Notes: generated by a model not told the origin, from the letters alone. DNA of 64,000 nt from Pseudomonas sp. UBA1879 (GCF_002338065.1 NZ_DDHJ01000018.1:487124-551123); one strand, 5' to 3'. Positions 8,933 to 18,237 are shown, numbered from the stretch's first letter. Made by a program: numbers and translations.

Positions 8933-9117
8933 CGAAACCTGGCCTTGGCTGTTTGAACGAACCCTCTGAAGGGAAGCTTGAAGCAAGCAGCAAAGATTAA
9001 AGTCGGAAATCGTTAGCGTCCAACCTTTCTCGCCGCCCAATGAGCGGTTTCGGTAGATGCAGGCGTGATGTGGAGGGAGCGGCGGGTGCCCGGGGAATGC
9101 GGGCACCGTGAGGAGAG

Positions 9118-9426
9118 CTATTTCTTGATGGGCACGATATCGGTGATCTGGCCGTTGGTGGTCTGCACCTGAACGTATTTGTCGTTGATCTTGACCCACT
9201 GGCTCTGTTCGGCGGGGGCGTGCAGGCCTTTGGCTTGCCAGTCTTTGATCGCCTCGCCGGGGCGTTGGAATTTCTCCGGTACGCGGGAGCCTTTCTCCAG
9301 GTCGCGAAGGTTGTCTTTGGAGGATTCAACCTTCTGCTTGGGTGCCTCCGCTGCCTGTACAGACACACTGGTGAGCGACACGCAACCCAGGATCGTCAGG
9401 CCAACGATGAGCGATTTGTTGTTCAT
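9118..9426 (-). CDS. RcnB-like small periplasmic protein
   Basis: A 102-residue protein with a signal peptide (MNNKSLIVGLTILGCVSLTS, cleaved near VQAAEA) followed by a charged segment and a C-terminal domain WVKINDKYVQVQTTNGQITD. The latter matches the RcnB family (PF11776), named after the E. coli periplasmic protein that affects nickel and cobalt homeostasis. Most pseudomonad members have no tested role. The ATG at 9426 is preceded by AGGAGC. It stands alone; neighbours are unrelated. Confidence 0.78.
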   Translation of the reverse strand: MNNKSLIVGLTILGCVSLTSVSVQAAEAPKQKVESSKDNLRDLEKGSRVPEKFQRPGEAIKDWQAKGLHAPAEQSQWVKINDKYVQVQTTNGQITDIVPIKK

Positions 9427-9605
9427 AGGAGCTCCTTATCCAGCGCTTGGTGCGCTGTCATAAGGTCGGACCGTGGGATGCGCCGATCATTCCGTCGTTT
9501 TGCAGGCGCCACGCGCAAGCCGCTGCCTCGCTACGGCGCGCGACGACCCGTTTTCAGGTCGTCGGTGCTGGCGCGTTGCCTGGTCTACGAGGGGGGCGTC
9601 GCGGG

Positions 9606-10463
9606 CTAGCGGGCCAGGGCCTGTGCCACGCTTTCGCTGAATGGCATGGTCGGGCGGCCGATCAGGCGACTCAAATGACGGTCGTCGTTCTGCAACGCGC
9701 CTTCGGCGGCCGCTGCATCGGAATTGGCCAGCAGTTCTGCGAAGACCTCCGGCAGCCCGGCCTTCAACAGCGCGGCTTTGTACTCGGCTTCCGGCAGGTT
9801 GACGTAGAGGAACGGTTTTTGCGCTTGGCGGGACACCTCGGCGGCCAGCTCGGTCAAGGTGTAGGACGTGTCACCGGCCAGTTCGTAGACGTTGCCAGCC
9901 TGATCGTCGCCCGAGGTCAGTACGGCGGCCGCAGCGGCGGCGTAGTCGGCGCGAGCGGCGGAGCTGATGCGACCCTCACCCGCGCTGCCGAACAGCTGAC
10001 CCTTTGCAAGGGCCGTGGGGAGGCCCGCGGTGTAGTTCTCGTGGTACCAGCCGTTGCGCAACACCACGGCGGGTACGCCGGAAGCTTTGAGCGCTGCCTC
10101 GGTCTGACGATGCTCATCGGCTAGGCCCAGCGAGGAGGTGTCCGCCTGCAGCACGCTGGTGTACGCCAGGAGTCGGACACCTGCGCGCTTCGCGGCGTCG
10201 ATGACAGCGCTGTGCTGAGCAACGCGGGCACCGATGGCGTCAGAAGAAATCAGCAGGATTTTATCAGCGCCCTGAAACGCGCTGTTCAGGGTTTCAGGCT
10301 TCGTATAGTCGCCGTGACGGACGTGCACGCCCAAGGCGGCCAGGTCTGCGGCTTTGTCGACGTTACGTGCCACCGCAACGACGTGTGAGGCGGGAACTGT
10401 TTTCAGCAGTTCAGCGATAACCAGATGGCCCAACTGACCTGATGCACCGGTGATGACGATCAT
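9606..10463 (-). CDS. qorB: NAD(P)H:quinone oxidoreductase, NmrA-like (QorB type)
   Basis: A 285-residue atypical SDR of the NmrA group. The N-terminal MIVITGASGQLGHLVIAELL has the GxxGxxG nucleotide-binding loop and closely follows E. coli YtfG/QorB, including HGDYTKPETL and the F-G-ADKILLISS strand. It should reduce quinones or bind NAD(P)H as a redox sensor. It is divergent from the HxlR regulator at 10549, the same pairing as ytfG/ytfH (qorB/qorR). Confidence 0.85.
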   Translation of the reverse strand: MIVITGASGQLGHLVIAELLKTVPASHVVAVARNVDKAADLAALGVHVRHGDYTKPETLNSAFQGADKILLISSDAIGARVAQHSAVIDAAKRAGVRLLAYTSVLQADTSSLGLADEHRQTEAALKASGVPAVVLRNGWYHENYTAGLPTALAKGQLFGSAGEGRISSAARADYAAAAAAVLTSGDDQAGNVYELAGDTSYTLTELAAEVSRQAQKPFLYVNLPEAEYKAALLKAGLPEVFAELLANSDAAAAEGALQNDDRHLSRLIGRPTMPFSESVAQALAR

Positions 10464-10521
10464 GATGTTCTTACCTGTGAGAGTGGAGGTGGAGTCAGCA
10501 TAAAGACCATGCTAACTTTTC

Positions 10522-10546
10522 GTAAGTACGTACCTAAAGGTAAGGG
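10522..10546. promoter_or_regulatory. Palindromic operator candidate between qorB and its HxlR regulator
   Basis: The 85-bp interval contains GTAAGTACGTACCTA (10522-10536), centred on the perfect palindrome GTACGTAC, with a further GGTAAGG half-copy at 10539-10545. HxlR-family dimers bind inverted repeats of about this size in the shared promoter. No other symmetric element is seen here. The assignment rests on symmetry and position only. Confidence 0.4.
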
Positions 10547-10548
10547 TC

Positions 10549-10971
10549 ATGAACGATATCTCCGCTATTTCTCCGGAAAACGTCTCGCTGCTGGAACGCA
10601 TCCGCTCGGGTCAGGTGCTGGCACCGGATTGCCCGTCTCGGGACATTCTCAATCACGTGTGCAGCCGTTGGGGGGTGTTGGTGCTAGTGGTGTTGCTGGA
10701 TGGCATGCATCGCTTCAGCGAGTTGCGGCGCAAGATCGGCGGGGTCAGCGAGAAGATGCTGTCCCAGACCCTGCAAAGTCTGGAGCAGGATGGATTCGTG
10801 GACCGCAAGGCGTTGCCGGTGGTGCCGCCTCACGTTGAATACACCCTCACCCCGATGGGCCGGGAAGTGGCGCTGAAAGTCGACGGCTTGACCACCTGGA
10901 TCGAGCAGAACCTGCCGCGCATTCTGGAAGCGCGGCAGGCTCGCGGGGTTGAAGCGGCTGAGCCGCTATAA
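10549..10971 (+). CDS. HxlR-family winged-helix regulator
   Basis: A 140-residue HxlR/MarR-like winged-helix protein. It begins with a cysteine segment (DCPSRDIL) before the helix-turn-helix region (HRFSELRRKIGGVSEKMLSQ and LQSLEQDGFVDRK, then the wing VEYTLTPMG). Cysteine-bearing HxlR regulators such as QorR and YodB sense quinones or oxidants by thiol chemistry. Cys-27 or a nearby cysteine could play that role here, but this is inference. It is divergent from qorB and convergent with azoR, whose 3' end overlaps it by six bases. Confidence 0.88.
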   Translation: MNDISAISPENVSLLERIRSGQVLAPDCPSRDILNHVCSRWGVLVLVVLLDGMHRFSELRRKIGGVSEKMLSQTLQSLEQDGFVDRKALPVVPPHVEYTLTPMGREVALKVDGLTTWIEQNLPRILEARQARGVEAAEPL

Positions 10972-11574
10972 AGCCGCGGCGAGGTCGATGGCGGCCTGGG
11001 TCGCGGTCTGCCGGGATTCGGCGTCCACGTCCGGGCCGAGCAGGGTTTTCTCGATGACGATGTTGAATTGTTCGTCGATGCCGACCATTTCGCTCCAGGT
11101 GGTCATGTAGGCGATCTGGTGTTCGGCGCGATCCAGCGGCGCACCCCTCGCGGCGATGACCACGACTTTGCGACCACCGAGCAGCCCATTCAGACCGCGC
11201 TCATCGAAGGTGAACAGCAGGTCTTTCTGACTGACCACGTCGATCAGGTGCTTGAGGGTGTAGGGAATGCCGAAGTTCCACATCGGCACGCCGAACAGAA
11301 TGATGTCGGCCTTGATGAAACGTTCGGCCAGTTCGCTGATCCGCGCCCAGGCGGCCGCTTGTTCCGGCGTGCGCTCGACGCCTTGAATCCCGGCGTACTT
11401 GGCGTCCAGCGTCGCGCCGTCGAAAGTCGGCAGCGGCTCGCTCCACACGTCCAGTGTGTCGACTGTGGCGATGGCGTGCTGAGCCTGCCAGGCATCGATG
11501 AACGCCTTGGCGACTTCGATTGTCGCGGAGCGTTGTTTGCGGGGCGAGCTTTCGATGTAGAGCAAATGCGGCAT
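10966..11574 (-). CDS. azoR: FMN-dependent NADH azoreductase
   Basis: A 202-residue flavodoxin-like protein of the AzoR family. It opens MPHLLYIESSPRKQRSAT, where S-P-R-x-x-S-x-S binds FMN phosphate, and has the conserved PMWNFGIPYTLKHLID loop near residue 100 and the AARGAP strand. It reduces quinones and azo dyes with NADH by two-electron transfer. Its 3' end overlaps the end of the HxlR gene, and with qorB on the other side it makes a small quinone-detoxification island. Confidence 0.88.
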   Translation of the reverse strand: MPHLLYIESSPRKQRSATIEVAKAFIDAWQAQHAIATVDTLDVWSEPLPTFDGATLDAKYAGIQGVERTPEQAAAWARISELAERFIKADIILFGVPMWNFGIPYTLKHLIDVVSQKDLLFTFDERGLNGLLGGRKVVVIAARGAPLDRAEHQIAYMTTWSEMVGIDEQFNIVIEKTLLGPDVDAESRQTATQAAIDLAAAL

Positions 11575-11777
11575 GACGGTGGCCTCTGCGTGAAGGGAAC
11601 GTGAGCATCAGTGATAGCAGAAGACCCTGGAGGAGGGCGTTGGTTTTGCTCAACGCGAAAAAGCGCCACTCGCCGCTTCTGCCGAAGGGGTGGCGGGGTC
11701 AGTTCTCTGATTCTGGCCGGAGGCCGCGAGTCGCCATCCCGGCACTCCTACGTTTGGCCGATGGGGTAATACAAAAC

Positions 11778-11809
11778 AATGCCTGACCCCATCACTGAGG
11801 TCAGGCATT
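11778..11809. terminator. Rho-independent terminator, probably bidirectional
   Basis: AATGCCTGACC (11778-11788) pairs perfectly with GGTCAGGCATT (11799-11809) around a ten-base loop. The forward strand is followed by a T run and the reverse strand by T-rich TTGTTTTG. It lies 26 bp past the stop codon of the cytochrome gene, so it most likely ends the dehydrogenase transcript on the minus strand. The rest of the interval back to azoR (11575-11777) shows nothing I can name. Confidence 0.8.
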
Positions 11810-11835
11810 TTTCGTTTCCCGTACTGCGATGACGT

Positions 11836-13062
11836 TTACTTAGGCGAGAGCGCCTCGCGCACATCTTTGACCTCGGCGCTGGACACCGCCGGGGCGGTGT
11901 TGCCCCAGGTGTTGCGCACGTAGGTCAGGACGTCGGCGACATTTTCGTCCGACAGGTTCCAGCCAAACGCGGGCATGGCCGGCGCGGTCGGGGCTGCGTC
12001 AGTGGCGCCGGCCCGGCTACCAGCGAGGACAACGCGGATCAGCGACGACGGGTCGTTGCTGTTGATCAGCGGGGCCATGGCCAGTTTCGGGAACAGGTGG
12101 GCCACACCTTCGCCGTTCGGCGTATGGCACGCCGAGCAGCGATCGCCGTAGATCGCCTTCCCCGCGACCATCGCCGGATCATTTTCCGCCACCGGTTTGG
12201 CCGTTTCCGCTGGCTTGGCGCCATCCTTCAAATACACCGCAACCGCCATCAGGTCCTGATCGCTCCAGTGCTGCGACGAATGCTCCACCTCTTCGGCCAT
12301 CGGCCCGGAGGCGATATCGAAGCGGTTGGCGCCGGTCTTCAGGTACTGGACGATATCGGTCTCGTTCCAGGCCTGCAGGCCGTCGTGTCCGCTGGAGGTG
12401 ATGTTCGGCGCCACCCAGTGTTGCAGGTTGGCGCCCATCAGGAACTGATCCCCCTTGTCGCCGCCGGTGAGGTTTTTCGGCGTGTGGCAGGTGCCACAGT
12501 GGCCCAGGCCTTCTACCAGATAAGCGCCCCGGTTCCACTGCTCGGACTTCTGCGGGTTGGCCTTGAATTCGCCCTCCGTGAAGTTGAGCAGGTTCCAGCC
12601 AATCAGGCTGGTGCGCACGTTGAACGGGAAGGGCAGCTGGTTGGTTTCAACCTTGTTGTCCGAGGCATCGACGGTTTTCAGGTAGGCGAAAATCGCCAGA
12701 TTGTCCTCGCGGCGCACCTTGGTGTAGGCGGTGTACGGCATGGCGCCGTACAGACGTTTGCCGCCCAGACCATGCCCTTTGGACATGGCGTTCTGGAAGT
12801 CCTCGAAGGTCCAGCGGCCAATGCCGTTGCCCGGATCAGGGGTAATATTGGCGCCTGCGAGCTTGCCGAACGGTGTGTCGAGGATCACGCCGCCGGAAAA
12901 CAGCGGTTTGCCGGGAAGGGTATGGCACGCGGTGCAATCGCCCACGGTGGCCAGATAGCGACCCTTCTGCACCAGGTTGTAGGAATCCGCGCCGGTTTCA
13001 GCGTGTGCCATGGACACCGACAGTGCGATAACGCCCGCACAGGCAGTCAGAAGCGTCTTCAT
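11836..13062 (-). CDS. Triheme cytochrome c subunit of a GMC dehydrogenase (gluconate 2-dehydrogenase-like)
   Basis: A 408-residue exported cytochrome. The signal peptide MKTLLTACAGVIALSVSMAHA is followed by three heme-binding CxxCH sites: CTACH early, CGTCH in the middle and CSACH in the last third. Each is in a class I cytochrome fold, with late MPAFGWNLSDENVADVLTYVR. This is the membrane-associated electron-transfer subunit that passes electrons from the flavoprotein to ubiquinone. The ATG at 13062 overlaps the stop of the GMC gene by four bases, which fixes both the start and the operon. An upstream in-frame extension lacks a signal peptide and was rejected. Confidence 0.9.
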   Translation of the reverse strand: MKTLLTACAGVIALSVSMAHAETGADSYNLVQKGRYLATVGDCTACHTLPGKPLFSGGVILDTPFGKLAGANITPDPGNGIGRWTFEDFQNAMSKGHGLGGKRLYGAMPYTAYTKVRREDNLAIFAYLKTVDASDNKVETNQLPFPFNVRTSLIGWNLLNFTEGEFKANPQKSEQWNRGAYLVEGLGHCGTCHTPKNLTGGDKGDQFLMGANLQHWVAPNITSSGHDGLQAWNETDIVQYLKTGANRFDIASGPMAEEVEHSSQHWSDQDLMAVAVYLKDGAKPAETAKPVAENDPAMVAGKAIYGDRCSACHTPNGEGVAHLFPKLAMAPLINSNDPSSLIRVVLAGSRAGATDAAPTAPAMPAFGWNLSDENVADVLTYVRNTWGNTAPAVSSAEVKDVREALSPK

Positions 13063-14822
13063 ACGCTGATCATCTCCCCTGGACGCTTGAGGTAGCGGGT
13101 GCGAATGGCGTCCGCCGCTTTGAAGGCCAACGCAGCCACGGTGCCGGTCGGGTTGTAGCCAGGGTTCTGCGGGAAGGCCGATGAACCGACCACAAACAGG
13201 TTCGGCACGCCCCACACTTGCAGGTATTTGTTCACCGAGCTGTTTTTCGGGTCGGCACCCATGATGAAGCCGCCGACGATGTGCGAGGACTGATACGGCG
13301 CGCTGTTCCAATGGCCCTGTTGCGAGCTGGGCACCATCTGCCGAGGGTTCATGCTCTTTGCGATCTCAGTCACTTTGCCGGTGACGTAGCCCGCCATCTT
13401 GCGGTCGTTCTCGGGGAAGTCGAAAGTGATGCGCAGCAGCGGGCGGCCCAGCGGGTCCTTGTAGGTCGGATCCAGCGACAGGTAATTGGTGCGGGTCGCG
13501 TAGCTGCTCGCTTCGCAGCCGATGGACATGTTGGCGGCGTAGTTCTTGACCGTGGCCTTCTTCCACTCCGAACCCCAGGTCGGGGTGCCGGGCGGGAGAG
13601 GGCGCGAGTCGATGGGCGCAGCACCGATAGGCGTCACCCGTGTGCTGCCGCCGCCGACGAAGCCCAGACCGGAGTGGTCGAAGTTGTCGTTGTTGAACTC
13701 GTCGATACCCATGCCGATGGCGCCGCCGCCGATGAACGGGTTGAAGTTCTTGTCATCGAAGAACATCCGCACGCTGTTGGCGGTCTGGTAGGCGTAGTTG
13801 CGGCCCGTGGTGCCGGTGTTGGTGACCGGGTCATAGGGCTGGCCGACGCCGGACAGCAGCATCAGGCGCACGTTTTCAAAGATGAACGCGCTGACCACCA
13901 CCAGCTCGGCGGGCTGTTCCCATTCCTGGCCATTGGCGTCCATGTAGACGATGCCGGTGGCGCGTTTGCCGCTGCTGTCCATGGTCACGCGCAGCACTTC
14001 GCAGTTAGTCATCGCGGTGAAGTTTGGCTTGCGGATCAGCACCGGTAACACGGTGGTGATAGCGCTGGCTTTGGAGTAGTTGGCGCAGCCGTAGTTGGTG
14101 CAGAACCCGCAATAGGTGCACGGGCCCATGGCCACGCCCAGGGAGTTGACGTACGGCTTCGACACCAGCGCCGACGGCACCGGGAATGGTTTGTAACCCA
14201 GGTTTTTCGCGGCTTCGGCGAACAGCGTCGGCGCGTAGGTCTGTTCGGTCGGCGGGTTGGGGTACTCCTCGGAACGTGCGCCCTCGAAGGTATTGCCGCC
14301 TTCCTGGATCACGCCCTTGATGTTGCCGGCCTTGCCCGAAACCCCGGCCAGGCGGTCGAACTTGGTATAGAACGGCTCCATTTCGTCCCAGTCGGTGCCC
14401 CAGTCCTGCAGGGTGAGTTCCGGCGAAATTTCTTTGCCGTAACGCTCGGTCAGGTAGCTGTGCAGACGGAATTCGTGGGGCTGGAAGCGGAAAGTGATGC
14501 CCGCCCAATGGTTGCCCGCGCCGCCTGTGCCGTTGCCGGGGTGGAACGACCCCCAACTGCGCATCGGCAGCGCGGTTTCGGTGACGTTGTTACGAATCGT
14601 CGTGGTGTTCTGGCGCGTGCGCAGCATCAAATCCTGACGCCGGTTGTAGCGCAGTTCGTCAGCAGCGGAGGCGACGTTGAAGTCGGCGGCGGTGTCGCGC
14701 CACGGGCCCCGCTCGAATCCGATGATGTTCAGCCCTTCATCGGCCAGTTCGTTGGCGATGATGGAGCCAGCCCAGCCGAGCCCGACAACCACGACGTCCG
14801 TGGCAGGTAGTTTTTTTGCCAT
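13059..14822 (-). CDS. GMC-family FAD dehydrogenase, large subunit (gluconate 2-dehydrogenase-like)
   Basis: A 587-residue GMC oxidoreductase. FAD-binding VVVVGLGWAGSIIANELADE is at residues 10-29; the C-terminal GMC domain carries the HxxGG segment (SSHIVGGFIMG) and NPGYNPTGTVAALAFKAAD. Cysteines cluster in PCTYCGFCTNYGC near residue 240; related FAD dehydrogenases with cytochrome partners bind an iron-sulfur cluster through comparable cysteines. It probably oxidises a sugar or sugar acid in the periplasm. Gluconate or 2-ketogluconate is the best guess from the three-subunit architecture, not from specific residues. Export would be as a complex with the Tat-signal small subunit, since it has no signal peptide. 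Confidence 0.88.
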   Translation of the reverse strand: MAKKLPATDVVVVGLGWAGSIIANELADEGLNIIGFERGPWRDTAADFNVASAADELRYNRRQDLMLRTRQNTTTIRNNVTETALPMRSWGSFHPGNGTGGAGNHWAGITFRFQPHEFRLHSYLTERYGKEISPELTLQDWGTDWDEMEPFYTKFDRLAGVSGKAGNIKGVIQEGGNTFEGARSEEYPNPPTEQTYAPTLFAEAAKNLGYKPFPVPSALVSKPYVNSLGVAMGPCTYCGFCTNYGCANYSKASAITTVLPVLIRKPNFTAMTNCEVLRVTMDSSGKRATGIVYMDANGQEWEQPAELVVVSAFIFENVRLMLLSGVGQPYDPVTNTGTTGRNYAYQTANSVRMFFDDKNFNPFIGGGAIGMGIDEFNNDNFDHSGLGFVGGGSTRVTPIGAAPIDSRPLPPGTPTWGSEWKKATVKNYAANMSIGCEASSYATRTNYLSLDPTYKDPLGRPLLRITFDFPENDRKMAGYVTGKVTEIAKSMNPRQMVPSSQQGHWNSAPYQSSHIVGGFIMGADPKNSSVNKYLQVWGVPNLFVVGSSAFPQNPGYNPTGTVAALAFKAADAIRTRYLKRPGEMISV

Positions 14823-14828
14823 GTCGAA

Positions 14829-15575
14829 TTAACCCTTCTTGGTCCACGCGGAGCTGCCGGAAATGGAAAGCGGCACCAGGTTCAGCTTCTGGTTGTGCTG
14901 AGCGATATAGGGGCGATAGTCGTATCGCGCGCCGGGGAAGCCGATCATTTTCCAGGAGACCATGTCGCGGTTGCCGCCATAGACCGGGTCAGCGAAGAAG
15001 CCTTCCATGGTGTTGCCCAGCACTTGTTGGAAGAACAGCTTGGCGTCGATACCGTCGAGGACGATTTCGCCTTTTTCCAGGCCGGTCAGCACCTTGTCCT
15101 GCACCTCTGGGGCCAGGGCGGCGAAGCTTTTCTGGAACTGCTTTTGGCAATAGCCTTCAAGCCCGGCCAAGCCCAGTCGGTAGCGGTCGCGGGGCACGAG
15201 TTCGGACTGATCGCCCTGCATGGGCGTGCCTTTTTCGAACGGGCCTTGCATGTACAGACGGCTGAACGTGCCGTATTCCCCGGCGAGCTGGCGGTCAATG
15301 AACACGGCGCAACCGGCGTCTTTGCCGCTCACGCTCAAGTCGTCCGCCGGGATCAGGCGCGCAACGATGGCTTCCACCGCGCTGGCTTCAGCGGCCGTGA
15401 AAAACTGCCAGCCGGGGGTGTCGTAATGCATCGGGCCGTTGTGGTCGAAGGGCACCCACTCCGGTACACCGACGACGGTGGCGGCTTTGGCCGTGGCGGC
15501 AGCCCCTACGGCCAGCGTCGTTGCCGATGACTTCAGCAACTGGCGGCGGGTGAGGCCTTTGGGTTTCTCTGTCAT
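14829..15575 (-). CDS. Gluconate 2-dehydrogenase subunit 3 family, Tat-exported small subunit
   Basis: A 248-residue protein whose N-terminus has a twin-arginine signal (LTRRQLLKSSATTLAVG, then AAATAKAAT). The mature part has FFTAAEASAVEAIVARLIPAD, the hallmark of the gluconate_2-dh3 family. It chaperones or carries the cofactor-loaded flavoprotein through the Tat system. Order small-large-cytochrome is that of pseudomonad gluconate dehydrogenase operons. The ATG at 15575 has AGGAG upstream; the in-frame start at 15647 would precede the Tat motif by 24 extra residues. Confidence 0.9.
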   Translation of the reverse strand: MTEKPKGLTRRQLLKSSATTLAVGAAATAKAATVVGVPEWVPFDHNGPMHYDTPGWQFFTAAEASAVEAIVARLIPADDLSVSGKDAGCAVFIDRQLAGEYGTFSRLYMQGPFEKGTPMQGDQSELVPRDRYRLGLAGLEGYCQKQFQKSFAALAPEVQDKVLTGLEKGEIVLDGIDAKLFFQQVLGNTMEGFFADPVYGGNRDMVSWKMIGFPGARYDYRPYIAQHNQKLNLVPLSISGSSAWTKKG

Positions 15576-16279
15576 GCAAGGCTCCTGCGAACGCACCGTC
15601 TCGGGCCTTCGTAAGGAAGGTCCGGTCTGGGCGTGGTACGTATTCACGGTTGGGTTCGGCGAATTGTTTTAATGCCGAGGTCAATGCTTGGGTGGGTGTG
15701 ACATTGGGTCTCTGGCAACTCGGCGCGCGAAAGGCGCACGCTGAGCGAGGAACTGCCATGACCGTCGGCCATCTTTTCCGCACGAAGCGCAATCATAGAT
15801 GTGTTACCGCCTGTTGCATCCCGTGAAATCTGTAAATGACTGTTGCAGAAAGCGTAACAATTGAGCGTTTTGTCTATCTGTGCGACGTGGGTGCCGATAT
15901 CAGGCGCCAACGGTGATAGATCGCAGGGAAGAACTGTGACAGCGCGTTCTGTGCGAAATGGTCGATCAGTCATAAGGCAGGGGGTTCATCTGATCCGCCC
16001 TTGCAGATACGAACTGATCTGATAGTCGTCAAGTGATTGCAAACGTATCCGTAATAAACGCTGTTCACTTTTAACGGCGTCGTGCATTTAGCTGGCCTAT
16101 TGCCCATGAATGCGGAGGGACAGGGTCTGCGAACATGACAGGATTTTCATGAAGAACGGCCCATGCCGACGGACGCTTCTTGGTATCGTGCACGCCATTT
16201 GCGTTCAGCGAAACTCGATCTTCATAAAGCCGAGCGAACGCGTTTGACACCGTTCACTGTTCACCGAGTAGCTGTAGAA
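15576..16279. other. 704-bp gene-free interval between divergent units
   Basis: This interval separates the dehydrogenase operon (minus) from the PBP2 gene (plus) and must hold both promoters. I see no hairpin with a T run, no REP motif, no RNA-gene signature and no convincing coding frame. Codons open upstream of the PBP2 start (16163-16279) do not resemble PBP2. Confidence 0.5.
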
Positions 16280-18214
16280 ATGCCCGATCCCATACCGTTA
16301 AAGGACCACGAGAAGGAGACCCGGCTGGTCAACAAGCGGTTGATCGCCTGCGCGGTCTTTGTCGTGGGTCTTAGCATTGCGCTGGTCTGCCGGATGTACT
16401 TCCTGCAGGTCACCCAATTCGCGTACCACTCGACGATTTCCGAAAACAACCGCGTTCATGTCCTGCCCATCCCGCCAGAGCGCGGATTGATCTATGACCG
16501 AAACGGCGTAGTCCTCGCCGACAACCGTCCGAGCTTCAACCTCACGATGACCCGTGAGCGGGCAGGGGACTGGCACGCGGTTATCGACGAATTGATGAAG
16601 ATCCTCAACCTGCCCGACGAGGACCGCATCGTCTTCGACAAAGCGATGAAAAACTCACCCCACCGCTTCGTTCCGGTAACGCTTCTGTATGAGCTGACGG
16701 AAGAGCAGATTGCCTTGCTGGCAGTGAACCAGTTCCGCCTGCCGGGGCTGGACGTGGAGGCGCAGTTCGTTCGTCATTACCCGCTGGCTGAGCATTTCGC
16801 TCATTCCATCGGCTACGTCGGGCGCATCAACGAGAAGGAAGCGACCCAGCTGGATCAGGTCGAGTACCGTGGCACCCAGTCCATCGGCAAAACCGGGGTC
16901 GAGCGCTTTTACGAAAACGAGCTGCACGGCCACGTTGGCTACGAAGAAGTGGAAACCAACGCCCAAGGCCGCGTACTGCGGGTGCTCAACCACCATGACC
17001 CGGTGGCCGGTAAGAGCATCACCCTGAGCCTGGACGTCAAGTTGCAAGAGGCCGCGGAAGAAGCGTTGGGTGATCGGCGCGGTTCGGTGGTGGCCATCGA
17101 CCCGGCCACCGGGGAAGTGCTGGCGATGGTCAGCAAGCCGAGTTTCGACCCGAACCTGTTCGTCACCGGTATCAGCTTCAAGGAATATTCAGCGCTGCGC
17201 GACTCGGTCGACCGTCCGCTGTTCAACCGCGTGCTGCGTGGTCTGTATGCTCCGGGCTCGACCATCAAACCCGAAGTGGCGATTGCCGGGCTCGACAGCG
17301 GCATCATCACGCCCTCGACGCGCGTGTTCGATCCGGGCTATTTCCAGCTGCCGGATTTCGACCACAAGTACCGCAACTGGAACCACAGCGGCGACGGCTG
17401 GGTGGATTTGTACGCTGCGATCATGCGTTCCAACGACACCTACTTCTATGACTTGGCCCACAAGCTGGGCATCGACCGAATGCACGATTATCTGACCATG
17501 TTCGGTATCGGGCAGAAGGTCTCGCTGGACATGTTCGAAGAGTCGCCGGGGCTGATGCCGTCCAAGGAATGGAAGCGCATCACCCGGCGTCAGGCCTGGT
17601 TCCCGGGCGAGACGGTGATCCTCGGCATCGGCCAGGGCTACATGCAGGTCACACCGCTGCAGCTGGCCCAGGCCACGACGCTGATCGCCAACAAAGGCGT
17701 GTGGAACCGGCCGCATCTGGCGAAGGAGATCGGCGGGGTGCCGCCAGTGGACGAACATCCGATGCCGAACATCGTGCTGCGTGATGCTCGTGAGTGGGAT
17801 CAGGTCAACAACGGCATGCAGGCGGTGATGCACGACCCGCGAGGCATTGCCCGTGCGGCAGCCCAGGGGGCGCAATACCGCATTGCCGGAAAAAGCGGCA
17901 CCGCGCAGGTGGTGGCGATCAAACAGGGTGAGCGCTACAACCGCGACAAAACGCTGGAACGGCATCGCGACAACGCCTTGTTCGTCGGCTTCGCCCCGGC
18001 GGCCAATCCGAAGATTGCTGTGGCGGTGATGATCGAAAACGGCGAGGCGGGTGGTCGGGTCGCCGGCCCGGTGGTACGGCAAATTCTCGATGCGTGGTTG
18101 CTGGATCAGGACGGTCATTTGAAACAGCAATACGCCACACCTGCGACGTCGCCAGTCAACCCGAAACAACAGATTGCCGCGCCGAGCAAGGCTGTGGTCC
18201 AGCCGCCGGTGTGA
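16280..18214 (+). CDS. mrdA: Penicillin-binding protein 2 (elongasome transpeptidase), stand-alone copy
   Basis: A 644-residue class B PBP. A short cytoplasmic head is followed by one membrane anchor (LIACAVFVVGLSIALVCRMY), a pedestal domain starting FAYHSTISENNRVHVLPIPP, and the transpeptidase domain. That domain carries active Ser327 in STIK, SND at 384-386 (the S-x-D form usual for PBP2) and KSG at 538-540. It cross-links lateral-wall peptidoglycan with a SEDS glycosyltransferase. The usual partners rodA, mltB, rlpA and dacA are absent, so this is likely the second, isolated mrdA that many pseudomonads have. The start at 16280 begins the sequence homologous to PBP2; an earlier frame start at 16163 is unlikely. 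Confidence 0.9.
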   Translation: MPDPIPLKDHEKETRLVNKRLIACAVFVVGLSIALVCRMYFLQVTQFAYHSTISENNRVHVLPIPPERGLIYDRNGVVLADNRPSFNLTMTRERAGDWHAVIDELMKILNLPDEDRIVFDKAMKNSPHRFVPVTLLYELTEEQIALLAVNQFRLPGLDVEAQFVRHYPLAEHFAHSIGYVGRINEKEATQLDQVEYRGTQSIGKTGVERFYENELHGHVGYEEVETNAQGRVLRVLNHHDPVAGKSITLSLDVKLQEAAEEALGDRRGSVVAIDPATGEVLAMVSKPSFDPNLFVTGISFKEYSALRDSVDRPLFNRVLRGLYAPGSTIKPEVAIAGLDSGIITPSTRVFDPGYFQLPDFDHKYRNWNHSGDGWVDLYAAIMRSNDTYFYDLAHKLGIDRMHDYLTMFGIGQKVSLDMFEESPGLMPSKEWKRITRRQAWFPGETVILGIGQGYMQVTPLQLAQATTLIANKGVWNRPHLAKEIGGVPPVDEHPMPNIVLRDAREWDQVNNGMQAVMHDPRGIARAAAQGAQYRIAGKSGTAQVVAIKQGERYNRDKTLERHRDNALFVGFAPAANPKIAVAVMIENGEAGGRVAGPVVRQILDAWLLDQDGHLKQQYATPATSPVNPKQQIAAPSKAVVQPPV

Positions 18215-18237
18215 GGGTTTTGGACCTTCACTGAAAC

